From: Blattamonas nauphoetae
Taxonomy: Eukaryota; Preaxostyla; Oxymonadida
Direction: 5' to 3'
Assembly: GCA_033064195.1 (NCBI GenBank)
Contig: JARBJD010000226.1
Coordinates: 57,641-121,640, forward strand
Length of the DNA: 64,000 nt
The notes beneath the pieces are model-generated. The model ran no database searches. It was not told where the DNA came from and saw only the letters and a program-made list of their open reading frames with translations. Made by a program: the position numbers and the translations under genes. Below, one piece after another: positions 10,260 to 19,440 of the stretch (position 1 is its first letter; every line of letters starts with the position of its first letter).

Positions 10260-11504
10260 TCAAAACAGAAGCAGAAAAGCCGTGGCGAGGGCAGCCAGAA
10301 TCGGGACCACCGATTCGCTCCCAACACCAACCACGTCGTAATGGACATAATTCACTGCTGCAATCGTCACCCGCACAACCCACTTTCCCGCCGGCCAAAG
10401 ATCCGACGATTTTGCTTCCGCCACAATCTCGGTCATCCCTGTCGCGCGAGTGATTGGCACCTCACGCCACGTCGGGTTCACTGGCACTTCTCCGTTGAAG
10501 TATGGCGAGATGTTCAGTGTGTTGCTCCCGCAACGGTACAGGTTCGTCCCCGTGATCGCAATTGTCACAAGCGTCGTCTCGCTCGACGTCCCGCGTGTTG
10601 CTGTGATTTCAATCTTGTCGAACGTCGGTGCTGTGCGTGGGGGCGTGAACGGAACCAACGTCCCCGTCTCGTTCACGTCGGTCAGAAGCACAACCCCTCG
10701 ATAGTAAATCTCCAGCGGCTCTGACAAGTCTTTGCCTCCGTCGAATCCGTCCTCCCCCGCGTGGATGATGATATGCTCTGTCTTCTTCGACTCGCTCAGA
10801 ACAAACAGGTTCCGATACGGCACGTACGCCCGAATTCCATCTGTTGTCGGCTGAGGCCAGCGGTTTCCACGAAACATGAACTTGTCCAGTTCCAGGAGAA
10901 CTGCATTTTCTCCAGCTGCTGGCTCCGTCCAGGGCAGCACGTTCCGCAACGAGAGGCCCCCAAGGCAGATCCCATCGAATGTTGTGTTCGGGATTTTGCA
11001 TTTTGTGTTCGCAATCCGAACCGACGCCATTTGGCCGTCCCAGATGCAAACAAGCGAATATCGATCCGGAAGCGGGAAGTCAATCATGGATGCATAATCT
11101 GCAATCACGCTGTTTCGGAATTCCACTGTCGTGTCGTCCAGACACGCGATGATGTAAGTCTGCCATTCGTTGTCCACAACGTGGTACGACCAGATCTTCA
11201 TGTATTCAAACAGCACGTCTATCGGTGCTGTTGCCGCGGAGAGGAACGTGAGCGTCCCCCCTCCCTGCAGAACCCCGTTGTCGTTCTCCCCAAGAAACGA
11301 CACATTCATTGGCCCCGTATGCGGCCCTATCGACACTGCCCTGTACACCTCTGCGTAGTTGAACACGTGGAATATCACCGTGTCCGAATAGGTCAGTGCC
11401 GAATCGTTGCTGTCGATCAGATCGGTGAAAAGACAAATGGCGAAGCAAGGGTTGAGTGCGGAGCAGTCAGTACTGTTTTGGGTTTCGTTTTTTTGATGCA
11501 GATA

Positions 11505-12054
11505 CCATGCGGATCTAACCCGACCACATGGATCTAACCCGACTACAAAAGACACTTTTTTCGACTCAAATCTCAATCCATCCCAGATTTCTCCGAACCC
11601 ACATTTGAGTGAGTCCAACCCATTTGGAGATTGGATTCCTCCCTCCCCCATGAATCATCGAGGGAGAAATCGAACTTCCAAAATAGGATTCCAGGGCTGG
11701 GGCGCCTATTTCGGAGTCAGGGTATCGACCCTTTTTTGGCTCCAAAATAGGAGGTCCTTAACATTTAAGCTTAGGGAATCCAAACTTCAGAACCACTTTT
11801 CTCCACGCCTGTTCAAGATTTTTCTTTTTCGTTTCATTTCTGGTGGTTTGGGATGGTTTTCTCTCGAAATGACAATTTTTCGAAAAATGAAAATTCTTGG
11901 GGGGACCTGGGTGGAAATTGAGGGTCAAAAACTGATTTCCCTGCAGATTAAGCTTAGGATCTTGAAAACTTGTTTTGATCATATCTCCACAACCAGACAT
12001 AGTTCGGACATGAAGTTTTCACCAATATGGATCTTTTGATGAGAATTAATTTTC
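11505..12054 (+). repeat. Left arm of foldback element
   Basis: Matches the reverse complement of 12332-12881 almost base for base; identity breaks down after GAGAATTAATTTT. Confidence 0.85.
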
Positions 12055-12331
12055 TCGGAAAATTTTGACAAAAATCCCCTTGCGGCAGTTGAGATAAATA
12101 TTTGATGATTTTTCGAATGTTTGGTCTTCCTTAACTAACTTTGCTTCATGTTTTTAATCTGAAATCAAATTCCATTAAATCGATTTCAACCCAGGTCCGA
12201 ATGAATACGAACAATGTTTTTTCAACAAAACTTAATATTAATGAAAATTCTTGAACAGGACTGGAGAAATTGATGAAAAAGTCGAAAAAAGCCAAAATAG
12301 GAAGTCTTCGATATTTTTCAAAATTTTCCAA

Positions 12332-12881
12332 AAAAATTAATTCTCATCAAAAGATCCATATTGGTGAAAACTTCATGTCCGAACTATGTCTGGTTGTGGA
12401 GATATGATCAAAACAAGTTTTCAAGATCCTAAGCTTAATCTGCAGGGAAATCAGTTTTTGACCCTCAATTTCCACCCAGGTCCCCCCAAGAATTTTCATT
12501 TTTCGAAAAATTGTCATTTCGAGAGAAAACCATCCCAAACCACCAGAAATGAAACGAAAAAGAAAAATCTTGAACAGGCGTGGAGAAAAGTGGTTCTGAA
12601 GTTTGGATTCCCTAAGCTTAAATGTTAAGGACCTCCTATTTTGGAGCCAAAAAAGGGTCGATACCCTGACTCCGAAATAGGCGCCCCAGCCCTGGAATCC
12701 TATTTTGGAAGTTCGATTTCTCCCTCGATGATTCATGGGGGAGGGAGGAATCCAATCTCCAAATGGGTTGGACTCACTCAAATGTGGGTTCGGAGAAATC
12801 TGGGATGGATTGAGATTTGAGTCGAAAAAAGTGTCTTTTGAAGTCGGGTTAGATCCATGTGGTCGGGTTAGATCCGCATGG
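12332..12881 (-). repeat. Right arm of foldback element
   Basis: Inverted copy of 11505-12054. As single-stranded DNA or RNA the pair would form a hairpin of about 550 bp. Confidence 0.85.
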
Positions 12882-12928
12882 TAATAGTCCGCAGTATGAA
12901 TCAAAGAAACTAGAGGGAAAAGAAGCAT

Positions 12929-13074
12929 TGGTGAGAGTATGAGAATGAATGTTAAGGGTTCGCTTAACGTTCATACTCGAGATATTTGGAGAACCGCGAT
13001 CAGGATGTGATTAATGAATGTGATGAAGACGTTCTCATTGAACTCCGAACAGTTTCATATCTTACCCAAACAGA
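12929..13074. other. Upstream region of the split surface gene
   Basis: Holds an imperfect inverted repeat near 12935-12985 (GTTAAG..CTTAAC flanked by GAGTATGA..TCATACTC). It could be a regulatory hairpin for the minus-strand gene starting at 12928. No coding sequence is recognised. Confidence 0.35.
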
Positions 13075-13960
13075 AAATCACTTTGAAGTGTGTGAGGTCA
13101 ACAGAAATAAAATAATAACATTGACCAAAGTTCACGAAAGTTCACAAATTGGATCCTGCATTGCTTGAACGAAAGTGTAAATCTTCTCTTGATTTAGAAT
13201 CAAAATTCTGCATAAGCTTCTTCTTTCTGTTCTACAGATTCTTCGTTCTTTTTCTTTCTTCCTTTCTTCGTCTTCTTCTGTTTTATGCCCTTTTCATCGT
13301 GATGTGCTTCTTCCCCACCCATCTCCACAATCTCTGTCTCTCCTCCCAATTCTTCTTTTTCTTTCATCTCCTTCTCCATCTCAACTTTCTTCTTCTTCTT
13401 TCGCTTCGGCCATTCAGCCTCTTCCACATTTCCAGACGCATCAATTGCTGTCATCTCGTCTTTCATCCTCGTCTCCTCAATCTCTCCTCCCTCTTCAGTC
13501 CGCATGTTCTCTTCTTCCACAATCTCCTCTTGTTTCTTCTTCCTCTTCTTTTTCTTCTTCTTCACTTCCATTTCTCCTTCAACTTCAACTCCATCTCTCT
13601 CTTTTTCTTCGATCATCTCCACCCCATTCACTGTGTCCTTGTTCTCTCCATCAACAATCTGCAAATGATCATTCTCTCCCTCCACTCCTTTCTTCTTCTT
13701 TCTCTTTCTCTTCTTCTTTCCTTCCACATTTCCATCATGTCTTTCGACTCCATCTTCCTCCTCTCTTCGTTGTGTTGTCACTGTCACTTCCTCCTTCTCA
13801 TCTTCTTCCACTCTCGTCTTCTTCTTTCTCTTTTTCTTGTGCGGTCTCTCCATCACATCTTCCATTTCCTCTCTCTCGTCTTTCTCATCTCCCTCCGACT
13901 CTCTCTTCCTCTCATTCTCCTTCTCAAATCCCTTCCTCTCAGCAAGTCCGACGAACACCT
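13075..13960. repeat. 3' end block duplicated at about 19320-20200
   Basis: The end of the 1970-residue gene and about 125 bases beyond its stop match the end and downstream flank of the neighbouring 2392-residue gene (for example GTCAACAGAAATAAAA in both). Tail protein sequences agree over most of about 230 residues. The two genes share this 3' block through duplication or gene conversion. Confidence 0.7.
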
Positions 13961-16900
13961 CAAAAGGGTCGTCACCTGGACGTGTCTTGTGAGTGTCTCC
14001 TTTCTTGCTTGTTCTATCTTCAGTGATGAGGATGTCCTCCTTCAGATCGATCAAGTCATCCGACCGTGTTGGATCTTCTTTTTTTTCATTTTCGATGATC
14101 AATTTCGAAGACGAGAATGGATCGATAGAATTCACTCCAGTTTTATTGTCTGTCACAATGTCTTCTTTCTCGTCTTCCATTGGTAGTTCGTCAGATTCGT
14201 TCATTTCTGTTTCTTTCTGTTCATTCTTCTGAGTTCTTCTTCGACAACAGCAGACAATCACAATCCCCAACACAATCAAAAACAAGACTGAGAGAGAGAT
14301 CACGAGAGGAAGCCACCACTTCATGTTCTCCAATATTCCTTGCGTGATTCTCTCTGCTGTGTTTTTCTGAATCACAAATGATGCTGTCGTTTCGTTCTGT
14401 CCATACACAAGCCGTCCACACCATTCCAAAGAAGAGTCGAATCCTGACATGGACGACAGCGGCAGACTCATTTCGATGAGAGTTTCGTTGAATGAATCGG
14501 TGGAGTCTTCAGAAAGAGGAATCCGAACCGTCTTTCCTTCGTTCCCATCCTTTTGAACTTCGAACACTTCCAGGAAGAGAGAGCAAGGAATCAGAGTTGT
14601 TCCGTCGATCGTCAAAACGATTGCCTTTTCTTTCTTGTTCAGCTTGGTCGTCGACAACGAAGAGAGTGTTGGGATGAAGAAAGGAGCATCCACATTCACA
14701 TCCTCCCCACTCACCAAACAATCCGACGACGACAGCCAAAGATGAGGATGGTCGGCCTTCCCATCTCCTCCACTCAGACGCCCAATCTCAATCACTCCCC
14801 CTTCCGAGCAGAGAATGTTGCGACGGAGAGAAGGAAACGAAGAAGAGTGAGGATTGTTGTTGTGGAAAATCCCGCCTTCGATCGTCAGGTTGCCTCCCTT
14901 CACGTTGATCGCTCCAAAAGAGAGTTCCGAGAATGTTGATGATGTGATTGTGATTGTCGAGTGTTCCACAACAATCCCTCCTCCACTCCACGTGCAGACC
15001 AGGTGCGCTGAAGCCGAGAGTTCGGGAGACGTCGATGTGAGTGAACACGTCTCCATCGTCAGTTGTCCTCCAACCATCCGAATGAAGATCAGCGAAGGAG
15101 AGTCGGAGAGAACCACATCAACTTGATGAATCCAAAGGCGACCTCCTGAAACTTCAATCATTCCTTCTTCTTCCGATTCTGATAACGACGAAGGAGAGAC
15201 AAGCAGTTCTGGTTTTGTCGACGGTCCTGATGAAATCACAACTCGATAGTGAGACAAGATTGTGATTTGTTCTTTCTGTGTCGAGTTGTCACTGATCGAC
15301 ATCGACAACGATCCAATCCCAACTCCTTCCACAATCTTCCATCCATCCTCAATCGAACTGCAAGGTCGCTTTCGATCCCCACAAAACAACGACGATTCTG
15401 ACGATGACCCACAATCAACGAAAATCACAACATCATCAGGAAGAGAGCCAGTCGTCTTGGAGATCGCAGGATCGAAGGAAGGAATCCCTTCATCTTCGTT
15501 CATCGCTTCAATCGATGTGAGTGTGTATTCAGTGTTGTGTTGGAGTGTTGTTGGCCATCCGATCAACTGTTCTGTTGATCGTGCTTCAGTTTCTGAGGTG
15601 ATAGTCGCAATGAAGGAGAGCGAGTCGTTCAGAGTGATCTTCAGTGAGTTCCCAATCATCAGATCTGTTCCAGTCAGTGTCACGACACAAACTGTGTGGA
15701 GAGTGTTCGGGAAGACGAAATGGATGTGTGTGATGATCGGAGGGAATGGAACGACGAGCGTGATTCCATCCTCAACATGAAAACCATTTGATTCTGTCCA
15801 GCTTCCTCGAAGTGTGTATTCTTCTCCAAATTTCAGTTGATTGGATGTTTCAACGTCTCCAACTGCGAACTCAGCAGTGCAGTGTGTGTCATCCACAACA
15901 ATCACTTCCGACAACGATTCCCACGTTATGTTTCCATCTGACACATTCACCTTTCCAGTTCGAGAGACAAGTGCACGTCCTTCCAGCAGCACAATCATCT
16001 GAGTTCGATCTTTGTTCATCTGTCTCTTTTCGATTCTCACGATCCGAGATGGTTCAGAAGGAACAGCGAAAACGATATCAGTATCCACAACAGAGACAGA
16101 TCCATCAACTTTGAACTTGGTCATCTGATACGTCGTTCCAAAAGAGAGGAGAGGGTTCGTCGTTCCGAAGATCAGCACAGAGTGGGTGTGCGTGGTCGAT
16201 GAATATCCATCAGAGAGTGTTCCAGAGAGCACAATCTCATTCCCTATCAGTGTCGACCCTTCCATCTTCCGAACTGTCACATTGAATGTCCTCCCTCCTC
16301 CCAACTTCACTCCCGTCAGAGTCACAAGTGCTGATTTCTGTTGATCTCCCCCAAGTGAGCAGTCTGCTGATGTGATCCGAATCGGCTCGGCCGGAGTGGA
16401 GAAAGGCGAAGCAGTGACAACAGCCACAACTGACGAACTTGTCAGTCCAACAACCGAATATTCTGTTCCATATTTCAGCGTGTTTGTCTGGTTGTACACT
16501 TCAACCAGAACGAACCCAGTGGAGAGGTCAGAAGGAGAGACAGCGAGATGAACGGTTTCGGATGGCGATTGAGTTGTCTTCAGTTTGAGTGTGAAGTCTT
16601 CCAGTGGCATTCGTGCTGTCGAGAGTGACAGATTCAGAATGTTTGGATTCGATGATGAAAAATTACACGAAATCGATGAAAGAGTTGGACCGCGTGGTGT
16701 TCGGATGGGTGTCGATGGGAAGAGGATGTGCTCGTCGTCCTTCCCACTTTCGGTTCGGATCACTGATTCGATGGAATAGTTTGTGTCGTACTGCACTTCG
16801 CCACTTCCACCAATTCCGATCGTTGATGTTCCAGAACTGGCTGAGCTGAATGAAATGTCGAAAATGTAACCAGAAGTTAATGTGACAGTGAAAGTTGACC

Positions 16901-19112
16901 CAGATGGCAGATGCTCCCCAGAAACAGAAAGAACGAAAGTGGATGAGCTCACCTCGCTTGGAGTGGTGATTGAGGTGATTCGGGGAGGATGAGGAACTGA
17001 GAAGGAGAGACCAGAGTTCACAGCAAACGACGAAGAGTCTGTTCCAACTGACAACAATTCGTATCGTCCTCCAAACACAACATGCGAGCTGTCTTCACTC
17101 GACCCGATCGAGAAGTTCACAAAACAGTTCGTCGATGTCACGTTGAATATTCCTCCACTCGAAGAGACTTCACCAGATGTTCCCGATGTCACCACGGTAT
17201 GCCCTGACGATATCAATGCTCTTCCGCTCAGCTCGACAATCACCACGTCCTTCTTCCCATTCAGAGAACAGCCAACTGACTCGATTCGAGGTGGTTCGGC
17301 TGGTGTGGTGAATGTGATCGATCCTTTAAGCTCAATTTCTTGTTCATGTTGCTCGCCTTCTGGAAGCCACATCACTTTCGTCACTTTGTACTCTGTTGAC
17401 CATTCCAGTCTTCCTTCTGCTGTCGATGGATAGAGAGGTGCTATTCCGACCAGTGTCATCGAGTCTGAGTGAGAGAGTGTGATGTTCAGTGTCTTCCCTC
17501 CTTTCTCAACCAGTATCCAATAACTCCCTTCCCACAAGGTGGACCCAGCGAGTACAAGTTCTGTTGTGTTCCAATCCTTCAGCGTGGCATCAGCAGAGTG
17601 AACGGTTGATGGTGGGAATGGAGAGAGTGTCGAACGGCAATGTGAATATGATGTGCTGGGAAGGACTCCATTCGCTCCAGATGAAACTACACCTTTTCCG
17701 ACTGTCGAATCTGTGCTTCTGTCGCCGAACACGACATGGACGAGTCGAGGAACATTCGACCCATTCAGCAGCACACCCATCGTTCCTTTGATTGCTTCTT
17801 CTGTCTCAACTGTGACTGTCGCTTCATCTCCATCGAATGTAACATCGACAGACTTGATTGTGGGTGTGAAAGAGATTTGCGGGACGAGATCACTGTTGGA
17901 AGATGAATCCGTTAAGAAAAAGACATTTGGGGCACCCGAAGTGGAATCGCAGAACTGAAACGTGTCAGATGTGATTTGGGATGACTCTTTCGATTGAAAA
18001 TATACGTCCCTTGCAGATGGACGCCCTGTTGATGAACAGTCCCTGAACTGCGAGGACGAGAGAGACAGAGTTGTGGCAAGAGCGATTGTCAGGGCTCCAC
18101 CACTCGCAGTTGAAGCGCAGTTGACGAAGGCTGTGTTTGAAATGGCGATGGCGTCGGAGGAGAGGAACATCGCTCCATCAAACTTGGCTTTGGCGTTCTC
18201 GAAGAAGCATTTATCGATCGAAATACGACACTCTCTCGTGGTTGGCGAGAACACAGACGAGCTGGTCATGTTCACAAGAGTGCTTCGGATCAGACTTGTT
18301 TCCATTTGGAGAGCACAGCCAGACACTCCCAAAGAGAGTTCTTGCTCAGTCACACCAAACGAGAACAGAGGGCCAGTGCCCGACATCAGATGCTGAGTGT
18401 CGAGCGAGAGATCAGTTCCAACGACAGTAATCCCTTCCATTTCGGATATTGGCAAATCAGACCAGTCAGTAGATGTAGAGGAGACCATTTGTGCGTGTGG
18501 TTTGGCCAAACCAACAAACGGTCCAATAGAGTTGGTTAGCGAGCGGCGATGAATCTTCGAAAGGACGATGGTCGAATCTACAGATAATCCGTAATGTTCC
18601 GATGATCTGACCACGAACGGGCAAATATCGCTGCTTGAGGTGATCCAACTGTCCGAAAACCGCACAATCGACCCAGCAATTGAGCACACTGATTGCTCGT
18701 TCGAGTTCATGATGGCGTGAACTCCAGACATAATAAATGTGCTATTTGAAATATCAAACATGAAAATCTGGGCAGTTGCTTGATAATCACTGGAGTTTGG
18801 AGATGCTGGTGACGTTCGTTTTGTTGACGGTTCATTCAGAGACCACACAGCATGTCCCGAATTTGGTGAATTCTGTTCTTGGAATAGGAATGTGGTACGA
18901 TTGCCAATCAGTGATACGTTTTCGGAAATGACTGGGATCGTCGAGGAGAACACCACATCATTTTTCAGTCGCAATATCCTCGATTTGGAATGACTTGTTT
19001 CGATTCCAATCTTCGTGTCAGTGCTTGGAAGTGATCGAAAAGAGGTCGGGGAAGTAGTGAGGTGAGAGTGGGTTGAAAGGAAGAGAACGAGGATGAGGAG
19101 AAATCTGTTCAT
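13200..19112 (-). CDS. Giant type I surface protein, 1970 aa
   Basis: One open frame. Residues 1-20 form a signal peptide (MNRFLLILVLFLSTHS). A beta-helix-like region with a Pmp-like FVNCASTASGGALTI motif follows. The middle has about seven repeats of roughly 100 residues, several opening with PP.I.S or AEP.RI, resembling Ig-like/IPT folds. A second strand-rich region precedes a juxtamembrane domain (FFIPTLSSL...TLIPCSLFLEV) that the 2392-residue neighbour shares. The transmembrane helix WLPLVISLSVLFLIVLGIVI lies near 1597-1620. The tail of about 350 residues alternates acidic stretches with Lys/Arg blocks and contains DPFEVFVGLAERKG. Likely an adhesin or receptor at the cell surface; ligand unknown. 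The coding strand of the tail is strongly purine-rich. Confidence 0.85.
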   Translation of the reverse strand: MNRFLLILVLFLSTHSHLTTSPTSFRSLPSTDTKIGIETSHSKSRILRLKNDVVFSSTIPVISENVSLIGNRTTFLFQEQNSPNSGHAVWSLNEPSTKRTSPASPNSSDYQATAQIFMFDISNSTFIMSGVHAIMNSNEQSVCSIAGSIVRFSDSWITSSSDICPFVVRSSEHYGLSVDSTIVLSKIHRRSLTNSIGPFVGLAKPHAQMVSSTSTDWSDLPISEMEGITVVGTDLSLDTQHLMSGTGPLFSFGVTEQELSLGVSGCALQMETSLIRSTLVNMTSSSVFSPTTRECRISIDKCFFENAKAKFDGAMFLSSDAIAISNTAFVNCASTASGGALTIALATTLSLSSSQFRDCSSTGRPSARDVYFQSKESSQITSDTFQFCDSTSGAPNVFFLTDSSSNSDLVPQISFTPTIKSVDVTFDGDEATVTVETEEAIKGTMGVLLNGSNVPRLVHVVFGDRSTDSTVGKGVVSSGANGVLPSTSYSHCRSTLSPFPPSTVHSADATLKDWNTTELVLAGSTLWEGSYWILVEKGGKTLNITLSHSDSMTLVGIAPLYPSTAEGRLEWSTEYKVTKVMWLPEGEQHEQEIELKGSITFTTPAEPPRIESVGCSLNGKKDVVIVELSGRALISSGHTVVTSGTSGEVSSSGGIFNVTSTNCFVNFSIGSSEDSSHVVFGGRYELLSVGTDSSSFAVNSGLSFSVPHPPRITSITTPSEVSSSTFVLSVSGEHLPSGSTFTVTLTSGYIFDISFSSASSGTSTIGIGGSGEVQYDTNYSIESVIRTESGKDDEHILFPSTPIRTPRGPTLSSISCNFSSSNPNILNLSLSTARMPLEDFTLKLKTTQSPSETVHLAVSPSDLSTGFVLVEVYNQTNTLKYGTEYSVVGLTSSSVVAVVTASPFSTPAEPIRITSADCSLGGDQQKSALVTLTGVKLGGGRTFNVTVRKMEGSTLIGNEIVLSGTLSDGYSSTTHTHSVLIFGTTNPLLSFGTTYQMTKFKVDGSVSVVDTDIVFAVPSEPSRIVRIEKRQMNKDRTQMIVLLEGRALVSRTGKVNVSDGNITWESLSEVIVVDDTHCTAEFAVGDVETSNQLKFGEEYTLRGSWTESNGFHVEDGITLVVPFPPIITHIHFVFPNTLHTVCVVTLTGTDLMIGNSLKITLNDSLSFIATITSETEARSTEQLIGWPTTLQHNTEYTLTSIEAMNEDEGIPSFDPAISKTTGSLPDDVVIFVDCGSSSESSLFCGDRKRPCSSIEDGWKIVEGVGIGSLSMSISDNSTQKEQITILSHYRVVISSGPSTKPELLVSPSSLSESEEEGMIEVSGGRLWIHQVDVVLSDSPSLIFIRMVGGQLTMETCSLTSTSPELSASAHLVCTWSGGGIVVEHSTITITSSTFSELSFGAINVKGGNLTIEGGIFHNNNPHSSSFPSLRRNILCSEGGVIEIGRLSGGDGKADHPHLWLSSSDCLVSGEDVNVDAPFFIPTLSSLSTTKLNKKEKAIVLTIDGTTLIPCSLFLEVFEVQKDGNEGKTVRIPLSEDSTDSFNETLIEMSLPLSSMSGFDSSLEWCGRLVYGQNETTASFVIQKNTAERITQGILENMKWWLPLVISLSVLFLIVLGIVIVCCCRRRTQKNEQKETEMNESDELPMEDEKEDIVTDNKTGVNSIDPFSSSKLIIENEKKEDPTRSDDLIDLKEDILITEDRTSKKGDTHKTRPGDDPFEVFVGLAERKGFEKENERKRESEGDEKDEREEMEDVMERPHKKKRKKKTRVEEDEKEEVTVTTQRREEEDGVERHDGNVEGKKKRKRKKKKGVEGENDHLQIVDGENKDTVNGVEMIEEKERDGVEVEGEMEVKKKKKKRKKKQEEIVEEENMRTEEGGEIEETRMKDEMTAIDASGNVEEAEWPKRKKKKKVEMEKEMKEKEELGGETEIVEMGGEEAHHDEKGIKQKKTKKGRKKKNEESVEQKEEAYAEF

Positions 19113-19440
19113 GTGATCTAGTCTTTACTGGTCAACCTATGATAATGTGAGGCAATTTAACATATCAGACCTACCTCGAGATAACCGATGGCAACCAAAT
19201 TTATGCTGTTAACTGAGTTTTCAAGACTGAACCTCTGTCCAATCCATAATTTACTTATCTCGTAATGGAGGGTTCAAACCATGTCATTTGTCTTCGAATT
19301 CAGTGCTTTAAACAGAAAAACACTTCGAAGTGAATGAAGTCAACAGAAATAAAAATCATAACAATGACAAATCCTCACGAAAGGTCAAAAAGAGATTTCA
19401 GACTAACTGCAACGATAACCCGTGTTCAGCTGATTCTGAA
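19113..19440. other. Gap between the two giant surface genes
   Basis: The right part (from about 19320) duplicates the 3' flank at 13075-13199. The left part should hold the promoter of the gene starting at 19112. No gene is seen. Confidence 0.45.

Larger units (their letters stand above)
11505..12881. mobile_element. Foldback/MITE-like DNA element, 1377 bp
   Basis: Two near-identical arms of about 550 bp in inverted orientation surround a spacer of about 277 bp. Both ends begin CCATGCGGATCTAACCCG and are flanked by TA (11503-11504 and 12882-12883). The single difference noticed near the tips is ACTAC versus ACTTC. TA duplication is typical of Tc1/mariner-type and related MITEs. No transposase is encoded: frames in the arms are mirror images of each other. 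The near identity of the arms suggests recent movement or ongoing conversion between them. It interrupts a surface-protein gene. Confidence 0.85.
10260..12928 (-). pseudogene. GPI-anchor-like surface protein split by a foldback element
   Basis: The 5' part (12928-12882) encodes MLLFPLVSLIHTADYY, a likely signal peptide. The rest lies at 11502-10260. With the 1377-bp element and one TA copy removed the two parts are in one frame of 430 codons (429 residues). The ectodomain has several N-glycosylation sites (NET, NST, NVS, NTT, NIS) and a beta-rich C-terminal region. It ends in a hydrophobic tail, VVPILAALATAFLLLF, with no charged end, as expected of a GPI-anchor signal. As it stands, translation from the native start runs into the element and stops at 12347. 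I saw no donor/acceptor pair that would splice the element out in frame. Function unknown; probably a surface glycoprotein of the same cluster as the two giant genes to its right. Confidence 0.7.

Noticed and set aside
11605-12039. 144-residue frame in the foldback arm
   Set aside because: It is repeated in inverted form in the other arm, has no domain and depends on element sequence only.
13149-14186. Leu/Phe/Ser-rich plus-strand frames opposite the giant gene tails (also 19330-20200)
   Set aside because: They arise from the complement of Lys/Glu-rich coding sequence and have no independent features.
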